Numbered from the stretch's first letter, positions 1-7,865 are shown. The stretch: DNA of 34,257 bases from Carnobacterium sp. (GCA_020431645.1 JAGQHW010000011.1:1-34257), one strand, 5' to 3'. Notes: generated from the letters alone by a model not told the origin. Numbers and translations: made by a program.

Positions 1-363
1 CAAGAACAAAATTATACTATTGTGGACACAACAAAAGAACCAGCTGAAGATTTTATTGAGTCTTCAAAATTAGTTTCTAGTGCTGTATTAGAAGGAAAAG
101 CAGATCGTGGCATTATGTTTGATGAATTTGGAGCTGGTTCATTTATGGCTAGTAATAAAATCAAGGGTATGATTACAGCTAACGTAACAGAAGAACGAAC
201 AGCACATATGACGACTGAACATAACGGAGCAAAAGCAATTGCTCTAGGAGCTGGAGTTGTTGGGGTTGCATTGGCAAAAAGTATTGTTGATTCTTATTTA
301 GGGATTGAATACGCTGGTGGACGTCACCAAGTTCGTGTAGACATGCTTGAAAAAATGATTTAA
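1..363 (+). CDS. lacA: Galactose-6-phosphate isomerase subunit LacA (5' end cut by the window edge)
   Basis: LacA and LacB together convert D-galactose-6-phosphate to D-tagatose-6-phosphate in the cytoplasm, the first step of the tagatose-6-phosphate pathway. The frame is open from base 1, so the gene starts outside the window; the GTG at 22 is internal. What remains is 120 residues. From memory of the family (about 142 residues) roughly 20 to 30 N-terminal residues are missing. Family landmarks are visible: [15 protein letters not shown] in the middle, and the C-terminal [14 protein letters not shown] ending typical of LacA. It lies 37 bp upstream of lacB on the same strand, in the standard lacABCD order. 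The identification is firm; only the start is unknown. Confidence 0.95.
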   Translation, partial: QEQNYTIVDTTKEPAEDFIESSKLVSSAVLEGKADRGIMFDEFGAGSFMASNKIKGMITANVTEERTAHMTTEHNGAKAIALGAGVVGVALAKSIVDSYLGIEYAGGRHQVRVDMLEKMI

Positions 364-400
364 AAAAACCAATGAAAACTAATGAGGAGGAACAAGAAAA

Positions 401-916
401 ATGATTATTGCAATAGGAAACGATCATATTGTAACAGATGTAAAAATAACTATTTCCAACTATTTAAAAGAACAAGGACATGAAGTGATTGACGTGGGAG
501 CCTATGATACAAGTCGGACACATTACCCGATTTTTGGTAAAAAAGTTGGCGAACTTGTTAGCAATAAAACAGCAGATAGAGGCATTGTTTTATGTGGAAC
601 AGGTGTTGGTATTACAGTAGCAGCGAATAAAAATGATGGGGTACGTGCTGCACTAGTCAGCAATGCGGCAATCACTAAATATGTAACAGAAGAATTACAT
701 GCAAATGTCATTGGCTTCGGTGGAACAACGGTCGGTAAATTTTTAGCTGAAGACATCGTAGCAACATTCTTAAATGCTGAATACAAAGAAACAGCTGAAA
801 ACAAAAAATTAATTGAAAAAATTGATAATCTTGCACCAAAAAATGAAGATCAACACAATCCAGACTTCTTTAAAAAAGAGTTAGACTTATGGAATGAAGG
901 CTATTACCACGATTAA
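401..916 (+). CDS. lacB: Galactose-6-phosphate isomerase subunit LacB
   Basis: Second subunit of the heteromeric galactose-6-phosphate isomerase, in the RpiB/LacA/LacB family. The protein has 171 residues, the usual length for LacB. It opens with the family N-terminus ([15 protein letters not shown]) and carries the LCGTGVGI sugar-phosphate loop, a NVIGFGG segment and a C-terminal [10 protein letters not shown] ending characteristic of LacB rather than LacA. The ATG at 401 is preceded by a strong SD (AGGAGG) about ten bases upstream, and no other start fits as well. It sits between lacA and lacC, with gaps of 37 and 15 bp, consistent with one polycistronic mRNA. Confidence 0.97.
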   Translation: MIIAIGNDHIVTDVKITISNYLKEQGHEVIDVGAYDTSRTHYPIFGKKVGELVSNKTADRGIVLCGTGVGITVAANKNDGVRAALVSNAAITKYVTEELHANVIGFGGTTVGKFLAEDIVATFLNAEYKETAENKKLIEKIDNLAPKNEDQHNPDFFKKELDLWNEGYYHD

Positions 917-931
917 GTAAAAGGAGCTGTA

Positions 932-1882
932 ATGATGACTAAATCTATTCTAGCGATAACGATGAATCCATCTGTAGATATTTCGTATCCTTTAGAAACA
1001 CTTCAGTTGAATAGCGTCAATAGAGTAACAGAAGTAACTAAGACGGCCGGTGGAAAAGGGTTAAATGTTGCAAGAGTGCTCCATCAACTTAAGTCTCCAG
1101 TTATTGCCTCTGGTGTTTTAGGAGGAACGATTGGTCAATTTATTGAAAAAAAATTAGATGAAACGAAGATCAAACACAATTTTATGCCAATTGATCAAGA
1201 ATCACGCAATTGTATCGCTATTTTGCACGACGATATGCAACAAACAGAGATATTAGAAACAGGACCTCTATTAAATGAGCAAGATGAAGCTAATTTTTTA
1301 AGTCATTTTGCAAAAAATTTAGATGGGATATCCGTTGTCACAATATCTGGTAGCTTACCTAAAGGCCTAAGTACACAATTATACGCAAAAATGATTGAGA
1401 TTGCCTCTGTTAGAGAAATTCCGGTTCTGCTAGATAGCTCTGGTGAACCGTTGAAAGTTAGTCTATCTGGTAAACATAAGCCCTTTTTAATTAAGCCAAA
1501 TCAAGAAGAAATCGCTCAACTGATAGAAAAACCAATCCGTGATTTAGTTGAATTACAAGAAGTTTTAGCAACAAATTCATTATTTAAAGGCGTAGAGTGG
1601 GTTGTCATTTCTCTAGGAGCTGATGGTGCACTTGTAAAGCACAATGAAGAGTTTTTCCGTTTAACCATTCCTAAAATTAATGTGGTTAATCCTGTTGGTT
1701 CAGGGGACTCAACGGTGGCTGGACTGGCTAGTGCCATTGCAGCTGACGCAGACGATGTTGAGGTGATGAAGACAGGCATGACAACAGGCATGTTAAATAC
1801 GATAGAAAAACAAACAGGATTTATTAATAATGAATTATTTAATGAGTATTATCAAAAAGTTTTGTTAAAAAAATTAAACTAA
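932..1882 (+). CDS. lacC: Tagatose-6-phosphate kinase LacC
   Basis: PfkB-family sugar kinase that phosphorylates D-tagatose-6-phosphate to the 1,6-bisphosphate using ATP. The first PfkB signature is at residues 40-50 (GGKGLNVARVL). The second is the NPVGSGDSTVAG segment, whose Asp259 is the expected catalytic base. NPSVDISYPL near the N-terminus is typical of LacC. The length, 316 residues, is normal. There are two adjacent ATG codons at 932 and 935. The SD (AAGGAG, 921-926) lies 5 or 8 bases upstream of them, so 935 is slightly better spaced. It is 18 bp upstream of lacD. LacC and 1-phosphofructokinase are close relatives; the operon context decides the call. Confidence 0.96.
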   Translation: MMTKSILAITMNPSVDISYPLETLQLNSVNRVTEVTKTAGGKGLNVARVLHQLKSPVIASGVLGGTIGQFIEKKLDETKIKHNFMPIDQESRNCIAILHDDMQQTEILETGPLLNEQDEANFLSHFAKNLDGISVVTISGSLPKGLSTQLYAKMIEIASVREIPVLLDSSGEPLKVSLSGKHKPFLIKPNQEEIAQLIEKPIRDLVELQEVLATNSLFKGVEWVVISLGADGALVKHNEEFFRLTIPKINVVNPVGSGDSTVAGLASAIAADADDVEVMKTGMTTGMLNTIEKQTGFINNELFNEYYQKVLLKKLN

Positions 1883-1900
1883 AAGGATGGATGAGACAGC

Positions 1901-2881
1901 ATGACACCAAATAAATTAGCAGCTCTTAAAGCATTATCAAACGAAAGAGGCGTAATCGCAGCATTAGCAATTGATCAACGTGGTTCACTTAAAAAAATGC
2001 TAGGTGCAGCAGCAAACAAACCCGCTAACGAAGAAGATATTGTTGAATTTAAAAAAGTGATTTCTTCAGAATTAACACCCTATTCGACTTCTATTTTATT
2101 AGATCCAGAATATGGTTTACCTGCATCAAAATTACGTGCAGATGGAACAGGTCTATTAGTAGCTTACGAAAAAACAGGTTACGATGCTACTGAACCAGGT
2201 CGTTTACCAGATTTATTGGAAGAATGGTCTGTTTACCGCTTGAAAGAAGCTGGCGCAGATGCCATTAAATTCCTATTGTATTATGATATTGATGAAGACC
2301 AAAAAATCAATGATTACAAACACGTTTACATGGAAAGACTTGGATCAGAGTGTGCAGCAGAAGATATTCCATTCTTTTTGGAATTGGTTTCTTATGATGC
2401 AAAAAATGACGATGCTAAGAGCCCAGAATACGCTAAAGTAAAACCTCATAAAGTAAACGAAATGATGAAAGAATTTTCTAAACCTCAATACAAAGTAGAC
2501 GTATTGAAAGTTGAAGTACCGGTAAACATGGCTTATGTTGAAGGATACAACGGAGATAACGAAGTTGTTTACACTAAAGAGGAAGCAAAAAACTATTTCG
2601 TTGAGCAAACGAAAGCAACAGATTTGCCATTTATTTTCTTGAGTGCAGGTGTCTCTGCTAAGATGTTCCAAGATACGTTAACATTTGCTCATTCAGCAGG
2701 TTCTCAATTCAACGGTGTGCTATGTGGCCGTGCAACTTGGGCTAATGGAATCGAAGTATTTGCTAGAGATGGCGAAGAAGCTGGTAAAGAGTGGATGAAC
2801 ACAGTTGGTAAGAAAAATATTGAAGAGTTAAACGCTGTTATTGCTGAAACAGCTGTTTCATATTTTGATAAACTAAACTAA
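1901..2881 (+). CDS. lacD: Tagatose-1,6-bisphosphate aldolase LacD
   Basis: Class I (Schiff-base) aldolase that cleaves tagatose-1,6-bisphosphate to dihydroxyacetone phosphate and glyceraldehyde-3-phosphate. The 326-residue length is standard. The Schiff-base lysine is expected to be Lys203 in DVLKVEVPVNM, by comparison with Lys205 of streptococcal LacD. Lys123 (AIKFLLYY) and Glu161 match the other active-site positions. LLDPEYGLPAS and FNGVLCGRATW are LacD landmarks. The SD before the ATG is weaker (AAAGGATGG) than for lacB. A strong terminator follows directly, so lacD is the last gene of this transcript. In some streptococci a LacD paralog has a regulatory role; nothing here indicates that. 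Confidence 0.97.
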   Translation: MTPNKLAALKALSNERGVIAALAIDQRGSLKKMLGAAANKPANEEDIVEFKKVISSELTPYSTSILLDPEYGLPASKLRADGTGLLVAYEKTGYDATEPGRLPDLLEEWSVYRLKEAGADAIKFLLYYDIDEDQKINDYKHVYMERLGSECAAEDIPFFLELVSYDAKNDDAKSPEYAKVKPHKVNEMMKEFSKPQYKVDVLKVEVPVNMAYVEGYNGDNEVVYTKEEAKNYFVEQTKATDLPFIFLSAGVSAKMFQDTLTFAHSAGSQFNGVLCGRATWANGIEVFARDGEEAGKEWMNTVGKKNIEELNAVIAETAVSYFDKLN

Positions 2882-2895
2882 GCTAAATCAATTTT

Positions 2896-2945
2896 AAAAG
2901 ATAGCAGGGCCATTTTGGTCCTGCTATCTTTTAAGATATTTTTTT
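2896..2945 (+). terminator. Rho-independent terminator of the lac operon
   Basis: A 16-bp inverted repeat (2896-2911 with 2917-2932, one G-T wobble, 5-base loop) starts 14 bases after the lacD stop and is followed by a T-rich tail ending in seven T residues. Confidence 0.9.
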
Positions 2946-2961
2946 GAAAAGGATGAAAAAT

Positions 2962-3636
2962 ATGAAAAAAATAGACGCTGTTCGCAAAGAAAATCAAAAA
3001 TATACGATTTATGATGTAACGAGTTCAGAATTTAAAGCATACGGTCGTGTACTTGAAGGGTACGATATAACAGGAATAAAGGAATATGCAGAAAAGAACA
3101 TTGCTATTCCTGAAGAAGGCAATATCTATTCTCCATCCAATAATGATTTGGAAGCATTCAAAATCATTAAAGAAATAAAAGCAGATGTTTACGCAGGTCT
3201 TCCAATCGAAGCAGGTGAATGTGCGGGTAACAACACCTCATTTTCAGCATATGAATACCATCAGGGAAGCGAAGTAAACATTGTTTTAACAGACGTTTTA
3301 ATGGTATTAGGTAAAAGAGAACAAGTGGTAGATGGTGTTTTTAATGCACAAGAAGACGCGAAGATTTTTTATGTTCCAGCAGGTACTTTAATCGAGATGT
3401 ATGGTGCTACGCTTCACTACAGCCCTTGTGTGGTAGATGAACCTGGATTCAAGGTGATTGTTATCTTAATTAAAGGCTCAAATGAACCCTTTGAAGGAGA
3501 ATTCAAGACCCAAAACAAAGAAATTGTTAAAACAAATAAATTTCAATTGGTACATGAAACGAGAAAAGATAAAATAGCAGAAGGCATTAAAGTTGGGTTG
3601 GTTGGCGAATTAATCGTTCTTAAACCGATTCATTAA
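2962..3636 (+). CDS. DUF4867-family cupin-like protein next to the lac genes
   Basis: A 224-residue cytoplasmic protein that I place in the DUF4867 family, often found beside lacABCD-type operons; its function is not established. The middle looks like a cupin barrel: an EYHQGSE segment (Glu98, His100, Glu104) followed by VPAGTLIEMYGATLHYSP (Glu145, His152). That spacing of His/Glu ligands is typical of metal-binding cupins, so a sugar isomerase or epimerase activity is a reasonable inference. ATG 2962 is chosen because an AAAAGG SD (2947-2952) lies nine bases before it; the earlier in-frame TTG 2944 and ATG 2953 overlap the SD or lie upstream of it. It follows the lacD terminator, so it needs read-through or its own promoter. 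Confidence 0.8.
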   Translation: MKKIDAVRKENQKYTIYDVTSSEFKAYGRVLEGYDITGIKEYAEKNIAIPEEGNIYSPSNNDLEAFKIIKEIKADVYAGLPIEAGECAGNNTSFSAYEYHQGSEVNIVLTDVLMVLGKREQVVDGVFNAQEDAKIFYVPAGTLIEMYGATLHYSPCVVDEPGFKVIVILIKGSNEPFEGEFKTQNKEIVKTNKFQLVHETRKDKIAEGIKVGLVGELIVLKPIH

Positions 3637-3640
3637 CAAG

Positions 3641-3684
3641 CTAGACAAAAAAGCCAAGACAGTTGTCTTGGCTTTTTTGTCTAG
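3641..3684. terminator. Bidirectional terminator between the DUF4867 gene and lacX
   Basis: A perfect 20-bp inverted repeat (3641-3660 with 3665-3684, 4-base loop) contains six T residues in its right arm and six A residues in its left arm. It can therefore terminate both convergent genes. Confidence 0.88.
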
Positions 3685-3696
3685 AAAAGATAGCGT

Positions 3697-4587
3697 TTAT
3701 TCAAACGTCATTGAAAAGTGCAATTTTTTAGTATCTAAAGGAGCTAAAATACAATTGCCTTTTTTATCATACAAATCGCCTACTTTACCAACTTGATCAG
3801 GTAATCCATAAAATGGTTCAATGCATAAGAAAGGTGCTTGTTTGTTTTCAACGGTCCATAGGGTTAAGTAAGGGAACTCGCTAACTTCTAGTGTAATACT
3901 ATGCTTAGAAAGAGGACTAGATAAAGTAACACGTGCAATATCTTCGTCGATAATGATTAAACCGTTGTCAAAGGTTGGGTAGTCTAATTCCAACACATTC
4001 TCTTTTGTTAAAGCTAACGGTTTATTATTTCCTGTAATAAATGGGAACGGTCCATCGTCAATGTCTAAAACGCTAATAGAATTTTTTAAAGCTGGCTCGA
4101 AAGCTAACTGATAATCTGAAAAGGTTCCATTATGATTTAAAGGGACATTAAATCCAGGGTGAGCACCTAAAGCAAAAGGTAACGTAGCTGTTTCGCTGAG
4201 ATTTTCAACGCTATAGTGAACAGTAAGATTTTTTCCTTCTAATAGATAGGTGATTTGTAAGTTAAAATCAAAAGGATACATTTTTTTAGTCTGTTCATTT
4301 GCTGATAAAGAAAATAATGCTTGTTTATCACTTTGACTGACAAGTTCAAAGTCAAACTCTCTAGCAAAGCCGTGTTGACTCATTGTGTACTCTTTTTCTT
4401 CGATAGTATAAGTATCTTCATTTAATTTACCGATAATAGGAAATAAAACAGGAGCCTGTCTTCCCCAATACTGGCTGTCTCCGGTCCAAAGGTAGTCAAA
4501 AGCATCTAGTTTAGTATAAACTTTGGTAAGCTCGGCACCTTTTTCTTTGATGTGAATAGTTAAATACTCATTTTCAATCGTAATCAT
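3697..4587 (-). CDS. lacX: LacX-type aldose 1-epimerase family protein
   Basis: A 296-residue galactose-mutarotase-like protein (aldose 1-epimerase superfamily) of the LacX type. It would interconvert anomers of a sugar or sugar phosphate in the cytoplasm; the exact substrate is not known. Family landmarks include LWTGDSQYWGRQAPVLFPIIGK near the N-terminus, the SQHGFAREF motif (likely active-site His), ALGAHPGFNVP (second His) and a conserved CIEPFYGLPD near the end. The ATG at 4587 has an AGGAGG SD close upstream. It runs against the lac genes, so it is not co-transcribed with them, unlike lacX of Lactococcus plasmids. The symbol is given for family membership; substrate and regulation are inferred. 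Confidence 0.85.
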   Translation of the reverse strand: MITIENEYLTIHIKEKGAELTKVYTKLDAFDYLWTGDSQYWGRQAPVLFPIIGKLNEDTYTIEEKEYTMSQHGFAREFDFELVSQSDKQALFSLSANEQTKKMYPFDFNLQITYLLEGKNLTVHYSVENLSETATLPFALGAHPGFNVPLNHNGTFSDYQLAFEPALKNSISVLDIDDGPFPFITGNNKPLALTKENVLELDYPTFDNGLIIIDEDIARVTLSSPLSKHSITLEVSEFPYLTLWTVENKQAPFLCIEPFYGLPDQVGKVGDLYDKKGNCILAPLDTKKLHFSMTFE

Positions 4588-4907
4588 TTAAACTCCTCCT
4601 TAGTTAGTACATCAAATAAATAGCATCTTGATTGAACAACCTGTCATGATAGTAAACTTAGACTAGCTTATTAAACAGTAAGCAGCATCTAGTATCTTGG
4701 TCTAAATTATTCAGTTTTTTCTTTTGGATACGCTCACAATTTGATGATAGGGTTGAAAAAATTAAGAGACTACTCAATAAAAGCTATCATTAAAAACGAA
4801 CAAAGTCAAACAAAGAAAAACAAATGAAAACAAGAGTGAGAATGAGAAACAATTGGAAGAGCTGAAGAATAAGAGTTAGCTAGTGAAGAGAGAATAAGTT
4901 AAAGGGC
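4588..4907. other. Gene-free divergent intergenic region between lacX and the thiol-redox operon
   Basis: About 320 bp with no credible reading frame. The right end leads into the strong plus-strand promoter at 4908. I expected a minus-strand promoter for lacX here but found no convincing pair of hexamers. A poor match to a catabolite-response element at 4725-4738 has two mismatches and is not called. Purine-rich stretches around 4790-4900 have no evident structure. Confidence 0.6.
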
Positions 4908-4936
4908 TTTACATGTAATACCCCTATCCGTATAAT
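4908..4936 (+). promoter_or_regulatory. Sigma-A promoter with an embedded CsoR/CstR-like operator
   Basis: TTTACA (4908-4913), a 17-bp spacer and TATAAT (4931-4936) form a near-consensus promoter about 50 bases upstream of the membrane-protein gene. The spacer holds a 16-bp pseudo-palindrome, ATACCC-CTAT-CCGTAT (4918-4933), that overlaps the -10 box. A bound repressor there would block RNA polymerase. The promoter at 10033 has the same boxes, spacer length and operator position. CsoR-family repressors, including persulfide-sensing CstR, are known to use operators of this general kind. That assignment is inference; no regulator gene lies in the window. Confidence 0.7.
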
Positions 4937-4986
4937 GGTGTAACAGTATCTAAAAGAATTAAAAAGAATGTAAAGGAGTTTTAGAT

Positions 4987-5628
4987 GTGTTGAACTTATT
5001 TTCTAATCCAGTTTTCGTTCCTTTGCTTTTGGTTAGTACAGGAATTGGATTGTGGTGGCTATTGACCTCCTTAGCAGTAAATGAAAAGAAAGAAACGCTA
5101 AATCGTTTCGTTGATAAAGTAGTTTATTTTTTAGTGATTGCCTTTGTTGGGAACGGATTCGTTCATTTTTTTGAGATTATTGCACTACCTTATCGTGCAT
5201 TAATCTTGTCAACCACAGCCATATCTGCTAGCTTTCTTTTAGTGCTAGCGTATAGCTCTTACCGTTTTTTGAAAAAGGAAAAAATAGAACAAAAAATAGT
5301 AGTGGCTATTTTTCAGTTGGTATCTTTATTGGGAATCATTAACCACATTTATTATTACTTCTTATATAAGAGTCCTTTAATGGTTGGATTGATTTTATTA
5401 TTTTCTGGTTTACTCTTGTTGTCTTCTACTATACCCTTAGGGGGAGACAGTTGGATAATCGCAGGTGGCTTATTAGGCACTATTTTTCATCTTTTAATAA
5501 CAAGAAGCCAATCTGTTTTGTATTTTGGTTTTGTTGTTACCCCAGAACTACTTGGTTTTATAGCAATTGAATGGATCGTAGTCTTAGTCCTATTATTAAG
5601 GAGGCAAAAACAATCGAAACGGACATAA
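4987..5628 (+). CDS. Uncharacterised multi-pass membrane protein, first gene of the ccdA operon
   Basis: I do not recognise the family. The 213-residue protein is almost entirely hydrophobic, with about seven predicted helices at roughly 7-29, 45-67, 70-92, 103-126, 129-151, 155-185 and 188-207. A short charged loop (NEKKETLNR) follows the first helix and the tail is basic (RRQKQSKR). Possible functional residues are a His-Phe-Phe-Glu cluster at the end of helix 2 and an NHIYYY segment in helix 4; no cysteine pair is visible. The start is GTG 4987, with GGAG (4975-4978) eight bases upstream; an ATG overlapping it at 4985 is out of frame and stops at once. Its 3' end overlaps ccdA, so the two are probably translationally coupled. 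Its position suggests a role in thiol or sulfur chemistry at the membrane. Confidence 0.8.
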   Translation: MLNLFSNPVFVPLLLVSTGIGLWWLLTSLAVNEKKETLNRFVDKVVYFLVIAFVGNGFVHFFEIIALPYRALILSTTAISASFLLVLAYSSYRFLKKEKIEQKIVVAIFQLVSLLGIINHIYYYFLYKSPLMVGLILLFSGLLLLSSTIPLGGDSWIIAGGLLGTIFHLLITRSQSVLYFGFVVTPELLGFIAIEWIVVLVLLLRRQKQSKRT

Positions 5629-6350
5629 CATTATGGGTAGCTTTTGGTGCAGGAGTTTTATCTTTTTTATCTCCATGTACACTTCCGCTATTGCCGTTAT
5701 ACATTTCCTATATCACAGGGAAAAATATTCAAGAAGTAAAAGAGAACAAATCATTTAAATTTAAAAAGAATGTCTTATTGCACTCTTTAGTGTTCCTATC
5801 AGGCGTATCGGTTGTTTATATTAGTCTTGGTTTAGGAATGAGTTACTTGGGAGATGCCTTTAGTCAGTTGATGACTGGTTCAATCAGTCTGCTGTTGCAG
5901 CGATTTGCTGGTTTATTAATTATTTTTATGGGACTTTTAACTACAGGACTCCTTAAAATTCCTGCTTTGTTAGGAGATTATCGGTTTTTAAAAGCTAATA
6001 AGTCGGTTAGTTTTTCTTCTACATTTTTAGTAGGGTTAGGCTTTGCTGCAGGTTGGACGCCTTGTATCGGACCAATCTTTTCTTCTATCTTATTATTAGG
6101 AACAGCAGTCGGTTCTCCTCCTTTACTTTATCTAATTATGTATGTTGTTGGTTTTTCATTGCCTTTTTTACTGGTTTCTTTCTTTATAACTAAATTAAAG
6201 AATATCTTGAAATACAGTGATTTAATTATGAAAATTGGTGGAGTCGTTTTAATTTTACTAGGTATATTGCTTTTGACAGGTACCTTAGAAAGTATATCTG
6301 AATGGGTAGCTCGTTTATTAGAAGGAACAAAATTTGAACTGTTGGGATAA
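5613..6350 (+). CDS. ccdA: Thiol:disulfide membrane transporter CcdA, probable ATC start
   Basis: CcdA passes reducing equivalents from cytoplasmic thioredoxin across the membrane to extracytoplasmic thioredoxin-like proteins. It has six hydrophobic helices and the two conserved proline-flanked cysteines, FLSPCTLPLLP (Cys22) and GWTPCIGP (Cys151), which form the redox pair. Start choice is unusual. The only upstream in-frame ATG (5571) has no SD and adds 14 polar residues, while a perfect AAGGAGG (5598-5604) sits eight bases before an in-frame ATC at 5613. Starting there gives 245 residues and an N-terminus shaped like known CcdA proteins. It overlaps the previous gene by 16 bases and is followed 17 bp later by the tlpA-like gene, its likely partner. 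The family call is firm; the ATC start is an inference. Confidence 0.9.
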   Translation: METDITLWVAFGAGVLSFLSPCTLPLLPLYISYITGKNIQEVKENKSFKFKKNVLLHSLVFLSGVSVVYISLGLGMSYLGDAFSQLMTGSISLLLQRFAGLLIIFMGLLTTGLLKIPALLGDYRFLKANKSVSFSSTFLVGLGFAAGWTPCIGPIFSSILLLGTAVGSPPLLYLIMYVVGFSLPFLLVSFFITKLKNILKYSDLIMKIGGVVLILLGILLLTGTLESISEWVARLLEGTKFELLG

Positions 6351-6367
6351 ATGAGGGGGACAGAAAA

Positions 6368-6946
6368 GTGAAAAAAATAATTTGGGCTATTTTAGGATTG
6401 GTACTTATTTTTGTTCTTGTTGATTTTGGCTATGACTTTGTCCAAGAGAGAAAAGATGAAAAACAAGCTGCTTCGGATGCTAGAATACAACAAGAAGAAA
6501 GCAAATCAGAACAAGTCCTTGAAGAAGGCAATAACTCAGGGCAATTAGCTTATGAATTTGAAGCAGAAGATATGGCTGGCAATATGGTGAAGCTATCAGA
6601 TTATCGTGGAAAGAAAGTCTTCTTAAACTTTTGGGCAAGTTGGTGTCCTCCTTGTAAAGTAGAGATGCCACACCTAAAAGAATTTTCCCAAACACAAGAA
6701 GATGTCGTTGTACTAGGCGTGAATGTGACTACGTCAGAAACAGATCTTGCAAATGCGCAGCTATTTTTAGATGAATTTGATGTTGATTATCCAAATGTTT
6801 ATGGCACGCAAAAAATGTTTAATTTATACCGCGTCCAATCCTTGCCAACATCTTATATTATTGACAGTCAAGGAATTATCCAAGAGAGAATCGTAGGTCC
6901 AGTAACGAAGGACATCTTAACAACAAAATTTGATTTAATTAAGTAA
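6368..6946 (+). CDS. Membrane-anchored TlpA/ResA-like thiol-disulfide oxidoreductase
   Basis: An extracytoplasmic thioredoxin-fold protein of 192 residues. Residues 4-20 form a signal anchor, followed by a charged, Glu/Gln-rich linker to about residue 60. The redoxin domain follows: FEAEDMAGNMVKLSDYRGKKV, the active site WCPPC (Cys93, Cys96) and a cis-Pro segment SLPTSYIID. CPPC differs from the CEPC of Bacillus ResA and is nearer to TlpA. It probably receives electrons from CcdA and reduces disulfides or persulfides outside the membrane; its target is unknown. It starts at GTG 6368 behind a GAGGGGG SD and is 28 bp upstream of the next thioredoxin gene. A cytochrome-maturation role is possible, but no cytochrome gene is nearby. 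Confidence 0.9.
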   Translation: MKKIIWAILGLVLIFVLVDFGYDFVQERKDEKQAASDARIQQEESKSEQVLEEGNNSGQLAYEFEAEDMAGNMVKLSDYRGKKVFLNFWASWCPPCKVEMPHLKEFSQTQEDVVVLGVNVTTSETDLANAQLFLDEFDVDYPNVYGTQKMFNLYRVQSLPTSYIIDSQGIIQERIVGPVTKDILTTKFDLIK

Positions 6947-6974
6947 CGAATAGCAATCAGAGAGAAGGTAGAGT

Positions 6975-7304
6975 ATGAATACATTTCCACAAGCTAAATC
7001 ATTAAAAGAAATTTTAGCGTTTATTGAAGAACACCGCTTTTCATTTGTTTATATCTCGAGAGAAAATTGTAGTGTGTGTCATTCCGTTCAACCGCAAGTT
7101 CAAGAAATGCTCAAGGAGTTTCCAACGATTCACCCCATCCAAGTGAGCGCAGATGATGTTCCAGAAGTAGCAGGCCAATTCACAGTCTTTACAGTTCCAG
7201 CACTCCTACTTTTCGTAGAAGGAAAAGAAACAATCAGAGAAGCTCGTTTTGTAGTAATGGATGATTTATATGATAAGTTTACACGTGTTGTTGAGAATAA
7301 TTAA
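6975..7304 (+). CDS. Small cytoplasmic thioredoxin-family protein (CSVC active site)
   Basis: A 109-residue thioredoxin-fold protein with no signal peptide. The redox motif is ENCSVC (Cys32, Cys35), followed by a thioredoxin-like helix, and the cis-proline is at TVP (Pro75) before a hydrophobic strand. The CSVC motif differs from CGPC of housekeeping thioredoxin, so a specialised role is likely, for example feeding electrons to CcdA from inside the cell or reducing protein persulfides. It is the last gene of the operon, with an AGAAGG-type SD before ATG 6975 and a strong terminator directly after. That it works with the CcdA encoded upstream is inferred from context. Confidence 0.88.
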   Translation: MNTFPQAKSLKEILAFIEEHRFSFVYISRENCSVCHSVQPQVQEMLKEFPTIHPIQVSADDVPEVAGQFTVFTVPALLLFVEGKETIREARFVVMDDLYDKFTRVVENN

Positions 7305-7312
7305 ATAGTAAA

Positions 7313-7355
7313 AAAAAAGCTCTTTCAAAAAATTATTTTTTGAAAGAGCTTTTTT
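7313..7355 (+). terminator. Rho-independent terminator of the ccdA operon
   Basis: A roughly 20-bp near-perfect inverted repeat (7313-7332 with 7336-7355, 3-base loop) contains GCTCTTTC/GAAAGAGC and ends in six T residues, eight bases after the thioredoxin stop. The A-rich left arm could also work in the opposite direction. Confidence 0.92.
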
Positions 7356-7356
7356 A

Positions 7357-7865
7357 TAAAGGAGTGTGTTTGATAGAAAACAGTTGATTTTAGTAAAGTT
7401 TCAAAAAAAGATGTGATATAAATGAGGAAAGTAACTTAGTAGAATAGATAAATTGAAGAGAATCTAAATCAAAAATCACCTTTTATTATCGTTCTATCAT
7501 TGTTAAGTGTTATAATAGAAGCAACTCTATCAAATGTAGCGTTTGAGAAGTGAGAATGGATTATTCCAAAGTGAAATCATAGTCTCTTGCTCAAATTTAT
7601 AGTAAAAAGATAAGGTAGTAAAAGAGGAGTCATGTGTTTAAAAAAGCTAATCATTACATATTCAACTTATCTGGGATTATTCAGATGATTAAAAAAGGTA
7701 GTTAAATAAATAAAAAATCGAAATGAAAATTCAAAAAGAGAACAAATCAATGGAATCGGTGCGGAAGATCTACTTCAATTCTAAGAATTAGGTTAACTAT
7801 ATGGTCATTCAATTTTTTGATTGTAACTAGGCTAAAAGAATAGAGTGAAAATAATTTTTTCCCAT
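7357..7865. other. Gene-free region upstream of the EAL gene
   Basis: About 510 bp without a confident gene. A TGTTATAAT extended -10 element around 7508-7516 has no good -35 box. A 23-codon frame at 7634-7705 (GTG start just after GAGGAG) could encode a short amphipathic peptide, but the SD spacing is tight and nothing supports expression. The remainder is AT-rich with no strong hairpin. Confidence 0.5.

Noticed and set aside
4725-4738. Catabolite-response element upstream of lacX
   Set aside because: Two mismatches at conserved positions and no promoter to place it against.
7634-7705. 23-residue peptide frame, possible signalling or antimicrobial peptide
   Set aside because: The SD is too close to the GTG, it has no export or processing partner, and a frame this short is expected by chance.
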